A stretch of DNA of 47,135 nucleotides, taken from Exilispira sp. Lineage in GTDB: Bacteria; Spirochaetota; JAAYUW01. Below the pieces are notes generated by a model. That model was given only the letters and a program-made list of their open reading frames with translations, had not been told where the DNA came from and ran no database searches. Below are positions 8,554 to 16,643 of this stretch, piece by piece. A program made the position numbers and the translations under genes. The stretch is from positions 1 through 47,135 of the forward strand of contig JAAYUW010000087.1 of NCBI GenBank assembly GCA_012517545.1, given 5' to 3'. Each line of letters begins with the position of its first letter. Positions within the stretch are counted from its first letter, which is position 1.

Positions 8554-8883
8554 ATGAATCTTACACTATTATTACAACAGGCAGCACCGGCAGCTAAAAG
8601 TGGTAGCTCTGTTTCTTCTGCTCTTATCAACTTTTTGCCTATAATTGCCATTATTGTTATCTTTTATTTTCTTATAATTCTTCCACAAAATAAGCAGAAA
8701 AAAAAGATGGAAGCTATGATCAAATCACTTGATAAAGGGGATGAAGTCATTACAACCAGCGGAATATTTGGAACAGTTGTGGGAGTTAAAGATGAATATG
8801 TTACCATAAAAGTTGATGATAACACCACCATCCGTATTCTTGAAGGCGCAGTTGCCAGTGTAAAGAAAAAAGAGGTTGAATAA
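8554..8883 (+). CDS. yajC: Sec translocon accessory subunit YajC
   Basis: This is a 109-residue protein with one membrane helix (FLPIIAIIVIFYFLIILPQNK) followed by the conserved cytoplasmic part (KKKMEAMIKSLDKGDEVITT.GIFGTVVGV). YajC associates with SecDF-YidC at the Sec translocon. GGAG at 8544-8547 sits 6 nt before the ATG. It is 92 bp upstream of secD in the same orientation, the usual arrangement. The N-terminus (LLLQQAAPAAKSGSS) is a short periplasmic segment. Confidence 0.95.
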   Translation: MNLTLLLQQAAPAAKSGSSVSSALINFLPIIAIIVIFYFLIILPQNKQKKKMEAMIKSLDKGDEVITTSGIFGTVVGVKDEYVTIKVDDNTTIRILEGAVASVKKKEVE

Positions 8884-8975
8884 TTTATCAAATACCCTCT
8901 ATAATAATAAATTTCACTATTTGAAAGTAGATTTATTTCGATTTGCTTTTTTAAATTTATGTTTCTGGAGGAATA

Positions 8976-10544
8976 ATGTCTGATCGAAAAAATTTGAGAA
9001 TAAAAAAGACATTCGGAACCAAAGAATTTTTAAGCGATAATGTCAGAATAATACTGACAGTTTTGCTATTTCTTTTTTCATGCTATTTACTTTATCCAAC
9101 CATAAAATGGTACTTTATCTTATCTGCTCAGGATAGAGAATACACAATGATGACAAACGAGCAACTTCGCGAACTTAAAGTATCTGATGATACACTAAAT
9201 AAGATAAAAGAGAATAAAAAATTAAAAAATCGAATAATTAACCTTGGTCTTGATCTTCAAGGAGGATTATATATTATATTGCGACCGGATCTGTCTCGTT
9301 TTGATAGACAACTCTCACAGGCTGAACTTTCTGAACTTATTGATAAGGCAATGCTTATTTTAACTAACAGAATAGATCAGTTTGGTGTTGCCGAAACCCA
9401 TATTAGAAAAATAGGAAATGAAGGAATCGAAATCGAAATTCCTGGGGCAAAAGATGTTGAAAGAGTCCAGAGGATCCTGCTGGAACAAGGACAGTTAACT
9501 TTTCAACTAGTTGATGAAGCAACTCTAGCTACAATTGGTGGGATAAGTCCAGCTGATTTCGATGAATTTGGTCAATATAAATATCCTGAAAAGATACCGG
9601 AAGATTCTGCCATATACTGGCTATACGAAAAAGACAAATACGGTGTTCAGGTAAAAAAAGTTCCAACAATTCTCAAGAAAAAAGTTGAACTTGATGGAAC
9701 AGCAATAGGACAGGTTCTTGTTCAAAATGGAATGCGTGGTATAGAAGTAACTTTTACCTTGAACCCTGAAGGAGCTGAAAAGTTTTATAAAATTACAGCA
9801 GATAATAAAGGAAGACATCTTGCCATTGTTCTTGATGGCAAAATTCAATCCATGCCTGTTATAAATGAACCTATACCTAACGGCCAGGTTGCGATTTCTG
9901 GTAATTTTACCATGGAAGAGGCAAAAGATCTTGAAAATATTTTAAAAGCTGGAGCACTCTCTGTTCCACTTGTTATAGCGGAAAGACAGGATGTAGGTCC
10001 TACTCTTGGTAGAGATTCCATCACTAAAGGTATTAGAGCTGGCTTAATTGGTGCTTTGATCGTTGGTGTCATAATGGTTGTTGCCTACCTGTTTTCAGGA
10101 CTTATGGCTTACATTTTTATTTTGTTTAATATATTTATGCTGGTAGCATTTCTAGCAGCTTTTAACTATACTTTGACACTGCCTGGTATTGCCGGTATCC
10201 TTTTAAATGTCGGTATGGGTGTCGATGCTTTTGTTATTATCTTTGAAAAAATCAAAGAAGATTATCTTAAGAACTTAAATAGAATTCAACTCATTAATAT
10301 CGTCAATGATTCCTTTACTATAGCTTCAGCCACAATAGTTGATGCTAACCTTACCACTTTGATTTCAGCAGTTGCTCTTATGTTCCTAGGTGGTGGTTCT
10401 ATACGAGGTTTTGGAGTTACCCTTACTGTCGGTATTATAATAAACATGTTTATAGTACTCATCACTGGACGATGGTACTATATAAATATGTTTAAAAAAT
10501 GGAAGTTTAAATCTCTTACTAAAATTGGAGGAATTATAAGATGA
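8976..10544 (+). CDS. secD: Protein translocase subunit SecD
   Basis: SecD uses the proton gradient to help pull pre-proteins across the inner membrane after SecA has pushed them. It has one N-terminal membrane helix, a large periplasmic domain beginning at the conserved LGLDLQGGLYIIL, the NRIDQFGVAE and GAKDVERVQRIL motifs, and five C-terminal helices with GIAGILLNVGMGVDAFVIIFE and the closing GFGVTLTVGIIINMF. Its 522 residues are typical. GGAGG (8967-8971) is 4 nt before the ATG. The stop overlaps the secF start by 4 nt (ATGA), so the two are translationally coupled. Confidence 0.97.
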   Translation: MSDRKNLRIKKTFGTKEFLSDNVRIILTVLLFLFSCYLLYPTIKWYFILSAQDREYTMMTNEQLRELKVSDDTLNKIKENKKLKNRIINLGLDLQGGLYIILRPDLSRFDRQLSQAELSELIDKAMLILTNRIDQFGVAETHIRKIGNEGIEIEIPGAKDVERVQRILLEQGQLTFQLVDEATLATIGGISPADFDEFGQYKYPEKIPEDSAIYWLYEKDKYGVQVKKVPTILKKKVELDGTAIGQVLVQNGMRGIEVTFTLNPEGAEKFYKITADNKGRHLAIVLDGKIQSMPVINEPIPNGQVAISGNFTMEEAKDLENILKAGALSVPLVIAERQDVGPTLGRDSITKGIRAGLIGALIVGVIMVVAYLFSGLMAYIFILFNIFMLVAFLAAFNYTLTLPGIAGILLNVGMGVDAFVIIFEKIKEDYLKNLNRIQLINIVNDSFTIASATIVDANLTTLISAVALMFLGGGSIRGFGVTLTVGIIINMFIVLITGRWYYINMFKKWKFKSLTKIGGIIR

Positions 10545-11503
10545 AAAAAATAATTCCATTTTCAAAGTATAGATATCTTGCCTTCAGTTTTTCCATATGC
10601 GTAATGTTAATAGGTTTTGTATTCTTCTTTATAAACGGTATAAATCTGGGTATAGAATTTACCGGTGGTATCACCATACAGATCCAATTTTCAAAATCAG
10701 GAGTCGACATAGAGAATTTTAGAAAATTCTGCCAATCAAATGGTTTTGGTTCAAATATAACTCAGCTTGGTGGTGCTGATTCACAGCACTATGTAGTCAG
10801 ACTCCCGACTGCTGGTGACACTAACCTTAACAACCAGAAAATAGAAGATTTCAGAGCCGCTTGTTCAGCTTCTTTTTCACCATCAGATTATACAATACTT
10901 TCAGCAAACCTGGTAGGTTCTTCTTCATCTTCAAAATTATCATTTTCATATATTCTTTTACTCGTAGTAGTTCTGGGTCTTATCCTTTTATATACTCTTG
11001 TTCGTTTTAAAGAGTTTAAGTATTCTTTTGGTGCCGTTTTATCCGTTATTCATGATGCTTTATTTGTTTTATCAATTATGATAATCTTTAAAACAGAACT
11101 AAACTCACAATCTCTCGCTGCTGTATTGACTCTTCTTGGTTATTCGATCAACGACTCTATAGTTGTTCTTTCTAAAATCAAAGAAAATGAGTTTCAATAT
11201 ATAACAAGCAATCTTTCTAAAGATTTAAAAAGAAAGATTGCTAAAGAATATCAACAAAGCAATACTCAGATGATAAGCTCTTTTATGGAAAATATCGATA
11301 ACTCTATTACTGTTACCTTATCTCGAACAATGATAACTGGAAGTACTACCCTTGTTATGACAATCTGTCTATGGCTTTTCGGTGGCATTCCTACAAGAGA
11401 CTTTGCATTTATACTTTCCATAGGTATTATTATAGGAACTTATTCCTCAATCTTTATAGCTGCTCCAGCCTTATTGTTCTGGGGTAACCCGAAATATGAT
11501 TGA
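10541..11503 (+). CDS. secF: Protein translocase subunit SecF
   Basis: This is the partner of SecD, with 320 residues and six predicted membrane helices. The motif NGINLGIEFTGGITIQIQF follows the first helix. The C-terminal half has VIHDALFVLSIMIIF, LLGYSINDSIVVLSKIKEN and RTMITGSTTLVMTICLWLFGG, all typical of SecF. It overlaps secD by 4 nt and has its own GGAGG 10 nt before the ATG inside secD. A stem-loop terminator lies 58 bp after the stop. Confidence 0.97.
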   Translation: MKKIIPFSKYRYLAFSFSICVMLIGFVFFFINGINLGIEFTGGITIQIQFSKSGVDIENFRKFCQSNGFGSNITQLGGADSQHYVVRLPTAGDTNLNNQKIEDFRAACSASFSPSDYTILSANLVGSSSSSKLSFSYILLLVVVLGLILLYTLVRFKEFKYSFGAVLSVIHDALFVLSIMIIFKTELNSQSLAAVLTLLGYSINDSIVVLSKIKENEFQYITSNLSKDLKRKIAKEYQQSNTQMISSFMENIDNSITVTLSRTMITGSTTLVMTICLWLFGGIPTRDFAFILSIGIIIGTYSSIFIAAPALLFWGNPKYD

Positions 11504-11561
11504 TAAATAGATTTAAAACAAAAATTTTTACTTATAATTTAAAAATTGTCAGACTAAAAAG

Positions 11562-11588
11562 TAGCCTTCATTTGAGGGCTATTTTTTT
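11562..11588 (+). terminator. Rho-independent terminator of the secDF transcript
   Basis: TAGCCTTC-ATTT-GAGGGCTA forms an 8-bp stem (one G-T pair) with a 4-nt loop, directly followed by seven T. It lies 58 bp downstream of the secF stop. Confidence 0.85.
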
Positions 11589-12221
11589 ATATGAATGATC
11601 TATTTTTATTTTCACAGGTAACTAATTTTATTAATATTCATTATATTTCTTTTCCTTTTTGCCTTTGCCCTTGCTTTAAACTTGCCGCCAGACCTATCTT
11701 CTATTTTTTTTTAAATTTGCTTATATACTTACTTATATTTTTTAACCTATTTTTCCCCCTTATTTTTATTAATTGTTCTTTTTACGATCTGCTTATTTAT
11801 TTTTCCTATATCATTTAATAAGGGTATTTTTCTTTTTTGAAGCAAATAGAGCGGCAACTGTTTTTCTTTGATAAAAGTTATAATGGCTTTTTTTTTATTT
11901 TTATCTATCTTTTATTTAATTTAGTTATTAAAGTAAATAACTATATATTATACTTTGTTAGTAACTACCTTGTATAGAGTTTCAGGTTAATTTGCGGTTT
12001 TTTTTACCTCTTTTAACTCATAATTAGAATTGAGATTTTTTGATTAAAATTAATACTTCTTGTTAATACATACTTTTTAGGCTACCTGCAACAAATATGG
12101 TAAAAACTTTTCTTTATTAACCATGGCGTTAAAATAAAAATAATTACCTTAAAAAAACATCGAAGAACAAGAAGGCAATTTGCCGGATGAAACTTAAATT
12201 TGTCAGTAAAAGGATACTTAC
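11589..12221. other. T-rich intergenic stretch before trpS
   Basis: This is 633 bp without a convincing gene. The 75-codon ORF 11591-11818 is a Phe/Leu/Tyr string from T-rich DNA without a ribosome site. There is no T-box antiterminator signature before trpS. A short palindrome GGCAA-T-TTGCC lies at 12174-12184, 38 nt before the trpS start, and could be an operator. The evidence for that is thin. Confidence 0.45.
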
Positions 12222-13247
12222 ATGGGACGAATTCTTACTGGAGACAGACCGACTGGACCTTTGCACATTGGACATTATTTTGGAAGTCTTAAAAACAGAG
12301 TAGAGCTTCAAACCTTGCATGAAACCTATATTTTAATAGCCGATCTTCAGGCTCTAACAGATAATTTTGATGACCCACAAAAGGTGAGAGACAATGTAAA
12401 AGAAGTTTTACTGGACTATCTTGCCTGTGGAATAAACCCTGATAAGACGAATATTGTTCTTCAGTCAAAAATTCCTGCAATTTCTGAATTAACTATTTAC
12501 TTTTCAAACCTGGTAACAATGGCAAGATTATCGAGAAATCCAACAGTAAAAGAAGAAATAAAGCAAAAACAACATCTAGCCGGGGACTCACTAACATATG
12601 GATTTTTTGGTTACCCTGTTTCTCAAGCAGCAGATATACTTTCATTTAATGCAGACATTGTCCCGGTTGGAGAAGATCAGCTTCCCATGATCGAGCTTAC
12701 CAGAGAGATCGCTAGAAGATTCAATCAGATTTATGGACAATTCTTTGTTGAACCTGATGCCATTGTACCGAAAGGAAGTTCCAGAGTAATGGGGCTTGAC
12801 GGGAACTCAAAGATGAGTAAAAGTCTGGGCAATGCCATATATATAAAAGATACTCCCGATGAAATTAAGCAAAAAATATTTAGTGCCTATACCGATCCTT
12901 TAAAGCTTAGAAAAAATGATGCAGGTCATCCCGATGGCTGTATGGTATATTATTATAGAAAATTATTCACAGAAAATAATATTGCTCAAAATGAATTACA
13001 ACAAGTTTATCAGCAGTGCAAAAATGGTGAGAGGGGTTGTGTTCTTTGCAAACAGGAGCTAACCGAGATTGTTGTTAATTTTCTAAAACCTTTTTATGAA
13101 AAACGCAGGGAAATGGAAAAAGATATTTCAATTCCCTTTAAAATTTTGAGAAATGGAACCAGAAAAGCAAATGAAGTTACAGATAAGATCCTTCAAGATG
13201 CTAAAAGCCTTATGAAAATAGATTACAACTTTATTTTTAAAATTTAA
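12222..13247 (+). CDS. trpS: Tryptophan--tRNA ligase
   Basis: This is a class I aminoacyl-tRNA synthetase that charges tRNA-Trp. It has the HIGH signature (PLHIGHYFGSL), the conserved GDRPTG start, DQLPMIELTREIARRFN, and the KMSKS loop (SKMSKSLGNAIYI). The C-terminal part (CVLCKQELTEIVVNFLKPF, EKRREME) is typical of bacterial TrpRS. Its 341 residues are normal length. AAAGGA lies about 9 nt before the ATG. It stands alone between two intergenic stretches, so it is probably its own transcript. Confidence 0.96.
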   Translation: MGRILTGDRPTGPLHIGHYFGSLKNRVELQTLHETYILIADLQALTDNFDDPQKVRDNVKEVLLDYLACGINPDKTNIVLQSKIPAISELTIYFSNLVTMARLSRNPTVKEEIKQKQHLAGDSLTYGFFGYPVSQAADILSFNADIVPVGEDQLPMIELTREIARRFNQIYGQFFVEPDAIVPKGSSRVMGLDGNSKMSKSLGNAIYIKDTPDEIKQKIFSAYTDPLKLRKNDAGHPDGCMVYYYRKLFTENNIAQNELQQVYQQCKNGERGCVLCKQELTEIVVNFLKPFYEKRREMEKDISIPFKILRNGTRKANEVTDKILQDAKSLMKIDYNFIFKI

Positions 13248-13260
13248 ACTTTAAATTTTA
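13238..13260. repeat. Perfect A/T palindrome over the trpS stop codon
   Basis: TAAAATTTAAA-C-TTTAAATTTTA is an 11-bp perfect inverted repeat around a single C. It spans the last trpS codons and the stop. It contains no G-C pair in the stem and no T-run distinct from the stem, so a terminator role is uncertain. Confidence 0.4.
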
Positions 13261-13318
13261 TCCTTTACATCCAAAAAGCAATAAGTTTTTAATCTTCAAA
13301 AAACCATGAGGGTCATAA

Positions 13319-14176
13319 ATGAAATATGCTGTTATAGGTAGCGGAAGCAAGGCGAATAGTTACATTTTTTCCCATGACAAGTTTTCCTGTCTCATCGATA
13401 ATGGTTATAGTTTTGTTGAACTTCAAAATAGACTTTCAAGAATCAATATAGACATAGGAACAATAAAGTTTATTCTCCTTACGCACACTCATGCAGATCA
13501 TATTCATGGGGTTAAAACAACTGCAAGAAAACTTAAGATCCCTGTTTTTGTAAATAAAGAGATCGATATTTCTGCTTATTTACCCTCCGATAAAATTGAT
13601 TTAAGATTCATTGAAAAGGAGAAAACTTACAGATTTGGGCCTTTTTATTTTCTTCCATTTGAAACCTATCACGATGCAACTGGTAGTCTTTCGTACTCTT
13701 TAAAGATAGCCGATATGACATTTACCGTTATCACCGATACCGGGAAAGTATCAAATACGATGTTTAACATAGCCAAAAAGTCCGATATATTATTTTTGGA
13801 AGCTAATTACAATAAAAACATGCTTAAAACAGGTCCATACCCGAAGATGTTAAAAGAAAGGATAGAATCTCCATATGGGCACCTTTCAAATAGCGATGCG
13901 ATAGATTTCTTAAATAATCTTTTCAAGGGGGAAAGCAAACTGAAACTCGTTTATTTCTGCCATCTTTCAGAGGTAAACAATAATCCTGAAGTGCTGGAAG
14001 AGGAGATCATTTCAAATGGAACATTCAATATACCATATATTATTTGTCCGAGGGATAAGTTCCAGGAAGGATTTAACCCGATAAATTTAGAAATCAATGA
14101 AAATCTTGATAATTATAAAAAACCTTACAATTATATAACAAACGCTAGATCCAGAAAAGATGTATTATTATTCTGA
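13319..14176 (+). CDS. Metallo-beta-lactamase-fold hydrolase, WalJ/YycJ-like
   Basis: The N-terminus MKYAVIGSGSKANSYIF...CLIDNG is the WalJ/YycJ opening strand. It is followed by the metal motif LLTHTHADHIHG (HxHxDH), a later His in FETYHDATG, an Asp in ITDTGKV, and a C-terminal FCHLSEVNNNPEVL that supplies another ligand. YycJ relatives are proposed DNA-processing nucleases, but the activity is not settled and the substrate here is unknown. Its 285 residues are slightly longer than the usual 260. It stands 71 bp after trpS without a strong ribosome site (GAGGGT 12 nt upstream). Confidence 0.85.
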   Translation: MKYAVIGSGSKANSYIFSHDKFSCLIDNGYSFVELQNRLSRINIDIGTIKFILLTHTHADHIHGVKTTARKLKIPVFVNKEIDISAYLPSDKIDLRFIEKEKTYRFGPFYFLPFETYHDATGSLSYSLKIADMTFTVITDTGKVSNTMFNIAKKSDILFLEANYNKNMLKTGPYPKMLKERIESPYGHLSNSDAIDFLNNLFKGESKLKLVYFCHLSEVNNNPEVLEEEIISNGTFNIPYIICPRDKFQEGFNPINLEINENLDNYKKPYNYITNARSRKDVLLF

Positions 14177-14201
14177 ATTTTTGCATCAACTAACATTGAA
14201 C

Positions 14202-14309
14202 TTTCTGGTTAATCCAGCAAATTGCTCCTCTTATTATTCCTTAGTTTATATAGCTAAGCGACACATAGAAAAAATGTAAAAAAACTAAAAAGTACTGATT
14301 AACCAGAAA
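14202..14309. mobile_element. MITE-like element with 13-bp perfect terminal inverted repeats
   Basis: TTTCTGGTTAATC (14202-14214) and GATTAACCAGAAA (14297-14309) are exact reverse complements bounding 108 bp of AT-rich DNA that has no ORF. A second small hairpin (CTTAG/CTAAG, 14240-14258) lies inside. The right end continues inward as CAGTACTTTTT on the reverse strand and matches DNA at 46978-47000 (TTCTGGTTAATAAGTACCTTTTT). This suggests the ends belong to a repeat family. Alternatively it is a long stem-loop between the MBL gene and aroH. No target-site duplication was evident. Confidence 0.45.
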
Positions 14310-14414
14310 TATTATTTTTTATCAATTATATTCATAGCATACATGATACATAAAAAGGAATCAGTAGCCTGCAACTAATTCAGTTTATTGATTAAAAAAC
14401 AAAGGGATGGAAAG

Positions 14415-14792
14415 ATGCCGATTCTGAAAAAACTGCTTGATGTTCGTGGTGCTATTTCATTCAAAGAAGATAATTATAGCTCTATTGAATCAGCCATATT
14501 AAAATTTTTCTCAGTTTTTTTTAATAAAAATAAACTTAAAAATGCTAATATATTATCTGTAATAGTTGTTGCTCCTCCTTCTCTAAAATCTTGTTATCCT
14601 TGCAGCATCTTAAGAAAAAATGGTTTTACTTTCCCCTGTATTACAGTAAGCGATATACTGGTAGATGGTACACCACAAAATATACTAAGATTTTTGATTA
14701 GAATTAAAAGTCATAGAAAAGTGGAAGCCCTTTATCTTGAAGAAGCAGAAAACCTTTTAAGAAATATAGATAAAAATAATACTGAGAGTTGA
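14415..14792 (+). CDS. aroH: Chorismate mutase, AroH type
   Basis: This enzyme converts chorismate to prephenate on the way to Phe and Tyr. The 125-residue protein follows the monofunctional AroH fold of Bacillus subtilis: DVRGAISF (catalytic Arg), APPSLKSCYPCSILRKNGF, VSDILVDGTPQNILRFLIR (second catalytic Arg) and ALYLEEAENLLR (Tyr). By my alignment the position of B. subtilis Glu78 is Asp and that of Cys75 is Thr. I prefer ATG 14415 (MPILKKLLDVRG) over the track's TTG at 14388, because the native family starts 6-10 residues before RGA and GGAAAG precedes this ATG. It heads a cluster with two other shikimate-pathway genes. Confidence 0.85.
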   Translation: MPILKKLLDVRGAISFKEDNYSSIESAILKFFSVFFNKNKLKNANILSVIVVAPPSLKSCYPCSILRKNGFTFPCITVSDILVDGTPQNILRFLIRIKSHRKVEALYLEEAENLLRNIDKNNTES

Positions 14793-14851
14793 ATAAAAGT
14801 TGGATTGCATTATCAAAAGAAAATTAAAAAATACAATTAACGGAAAAGATC

Positions 14852-15262
14852 ATGAATTCTAAAATAATTACTTACAATAAAATAGTCAATTACTGGGAAA
14901 CAGATAAGATGGGTATAGTTCATCACTCAAACTATGTTAAATGGTTCGAAGAGGCTCGATGCCATTTTCTCAGAGAATGCGGTATCCCATACAATGAAGT
15001 AGAAAAGAGCGGAATACTGTTACCTGTATACGAATTGTCTATAAAATATTTAAAACCTGCATTTTTTGAGCAAAATATAAGCATAGATGCCAGCATAAAA
15101 GAACTTACACCAATTAAACTGACACTTTGTTATATTGTTCGAAGAGACAACGAAACTTTAGCAAAGGGTCATACGATTCATCCTTTTACAGATGAAAATC
15201 TTAAACCAGTGAGAAATTCAAAGGTTTTTTTATTGCTTGATAAGGTATTCAATTCAAATTAA
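14852..15262 (+). CDS. Acyl-CoA thioesterase, YbgC/4HBT hotdog family
   Basis: This 136-residue hotdog-fold protein has the 4-hydroxybenzoyl-CoA thioesterase active-site segment ETDKMGIVHHSNYVKWFEEAR, where the Asp is the catalytic residue. The rest (SGILLPVYELSIKYLKPAFF) is typical of YbgC-like short or medium acyl-CoA thioesterases. In proteobacteria ybgC sits with tol-pal. Here it sits between aroH and aroQ, so its substrate may be different. The gaps to its neighbours are 59 and 48 bp, consistent with one transcript. Confidence 0.85.
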   Translation: MNSKIITYNKIVNYWETDKMGIVHHSNYVKWFEEARCHFLRECGIPYNEVEKSGILLPVYELSIKYLKPAFFEQNISIDASIKELTPIKLTLCYIVRRDNETLAKGHTIHPFTDENLKPVRNSKVFLLLDKVFNSN

Positions 15263-15310
15263 TAATTTTCAAAATAGATTTTAAAAAATCATAAAACTTA
15301 AGGTTGAATA

Positions 15311-15757
15311 ATGAAAAAAATACATATTGTAAATGGTCCTAATATTTCACATCTTCATCTTAGAGAACCTGAATATTATAAAAATATAAGCCTTGTTGAT
15401 ATTGAAAATGCCTTGAATGAATTTATTATTGCAAAACATTTTACAAATATTGATCTTGCATTTTTTCAAAGCAACAGCGAAGGGGATATTATAAAATATC
15501 TTCTTGATAATCTTTCAAACCTTGATGCTTTAATTATAAACCCGGCTGCTTACAGCCATTATTCTCTTGCAATATCGGATACCCTGGCTATTTTAAAAAA
15601 TCAAAATAAGGTTATAGCAGAAGTTCATATTTCAAATATCTTTGGCCGAGAAGAAGATAGAAAGGTCTCTATCACGGCTAAGTATGCTGATATAATTATT
15701 ATTGGTGCCGGTGTAGAAGGTTATAAACTTGCGCTGGAGTATATAAGTGAAAGATAA
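15311..15757 (+). CDS. aroQ: 3-dehydroquinate dehydratase, type II
   Basis: This is the third step of the shikimate pathway (3-dehydroquinate to 3-dehydroshikimate). The 148-residue protein has all type II landmarks: HIVNGPNISHL, LREPEYY with the catalytic Arg and Tyr, FQSNSEGDII, LIINPAAYSHYS with the substrate-binding Asn, EVHISNIFGREEDR with the catalytic His, and the closing GVEGYKLALEYI. Type II enzymes are usually dodecamers. Its last 11 nt overlap the next gene (GTG start within the end of aroQ), so translation of the two is coupled. Confidence 0.93.
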   Translation: MKKIHIVNGPNISHLHLREPEYYKNISLVDIENALNEFIIAKHFTNIDLAFFQSNSEGDIIKYLLDNLSNLDALIINPAAYSHYSLAISDTLAILKNQNKVIAEVHISNIFGREEDRKVSITAKYADIIIIGAGVEGYKLALEYISER

Positions 15758-16547
15758 CTATTACGAAAAATTTGATTTTCAGGAGGCAAGAAATTATTTT
15801 TTCAATCCTGATTTTGACAATTTATTTATTGGTATAGGACCCTGTGCAATAGAAAATCAAGATATGGCTCTAAAATCTGCCAATTTTGCTTTACAAAACA
15901 AGATTCAGTTTTTAAGAACCTTTTTATTTAAGCAGAGGACATCACCTTATACTTTTCAAGGCTTAGGAAATGATGGATCATATATAGTTGAACACTTAAA
16001 ATCAAATTTTCCTTCTATAAAATTAATATGTGAAGTCTCTTCGATTGAACAATATGAGTTTATAAGAAAAAAAATTGATGTTGTTCAAATAGGCGCCAGG
16101 ATGATGTTTAATACAGAGTTACTTAAAAGATTGGGAAGTGATAATTTTCCTATAATTTTAAAAAGAAATTTTGGAGCAAATATCTTTGAATGGCTTAATA
16201 TGGCTGAATATTATCTTAAATACGGTGGTAGACTTATTCTTCTATGTGAGAGGGGGATAAAAACATTTGAAACAAGCATAAGATTTTCTTTTGATATAAC
16301 CTCTGTTTCAGTTGTAAAAGAGATATCAAAAATCCCAATAATAGCAGATCCTTCTCACCCTGCCGGCAAATCTTCTTATGTTGATTCGATAGCTTGTGCA
16401 TCTATCGGCGCTGGGTTTGATGGACTGCTAGTAGAAACTCACCCTTCCCCTTTAAATGCTCTATCGGATGCAGATCAGCAACTCAGTTTTGATCAAGCTG
16501 AAATTTTGCTGAAGAAAATTAAAAATATTAAAAAAGCCATGTCATAA
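15747..16547 (+). CDS. aroF: 3-deoxy-7-phosphoheptulonate (DAHP) synthase, KDO8P-like class
   Basis: This enzyme condenses PEP and erythrose 4-phosphate, the first step of the shikimate pathway. The motifs GIGPCAIEN, FLFKQRTSPYTFQGLG, VVQIGARMMFN, ILKRNFGANIFEW, LCERGIKTFE, IADPSHPAGK and DGLLVETHP.P..ALSDADQQL are those of the beta-type DAHP synthases of Thermotoga and Bacillus, which share the fold of KDO8P synthase. The DADQQL ending and the aromatic neighbours favour DAHP synthase. No regulatory ACT or chorismate-mutase domain is fused. The start is GTG 15747 with GGAG about 7 nt upstream, overlapping aroQ. The stop lies inside the terminator hairpin. Confidence 0.9.
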   Translation: MKDNYYEKFDFQEARNYFFNPDFDNLFIGIGPCAIENQDMALKSANFALQNKIQFLRTFLFKQRTSPYTFQGLGNDGSYIVEHLKSNFPSIKLICEVSSIEQYEFIRKKIDVVQIGARMMFNTELLKRLGSDNFPIILKRNFGANIFEWLNMAEYYLKYGGRLILLCERGIKTFETSIRFSFDITSVSVVKEISKIPIIADPSHPAGKSSYVDSIACASIGAGFDGLLVETHPSPLNALSDADQQLSFDQAEILLKKIKNIKKAMS

Positions 16548-16560
16548 CAGGGCTTTTTTT
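16530..16560. terminator. Bidirectional-looking rho-independent terminator after aroF
   Basis: AAAAAAGCC, then a 12-nt loop that holds the aroF stop codon, then GGCTTTTTTT. The A-run before and T-run after make it usable from both strands. It separates the plus-strand aromatic cluster from the convergent minus-strand outer-membrane protein genes. Confidence 0.75.
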
Positions 16561-16643
16561 AGTTTACATTACAACCGTTTTACAAAAAAACTTTTTTAAA
16601 GCATAATTCAAACTAAGTGAAATAAAGAAGGATAAAACACCTC

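Noticed and set aside
11591-11818. 75-codon plus-strand ORF after secF
   Set aside because: It consists almost wholly of Phe, Leu, Tyr, Ile and Ser from T-rich DNA, starts right after the terminator and has no ribosome binding site.
11820-12221. T-box riboswitch in front of trpS
   Set aside because: No AGGGTGGNACCGCG box and no antiterminator/terminator pair could be found.
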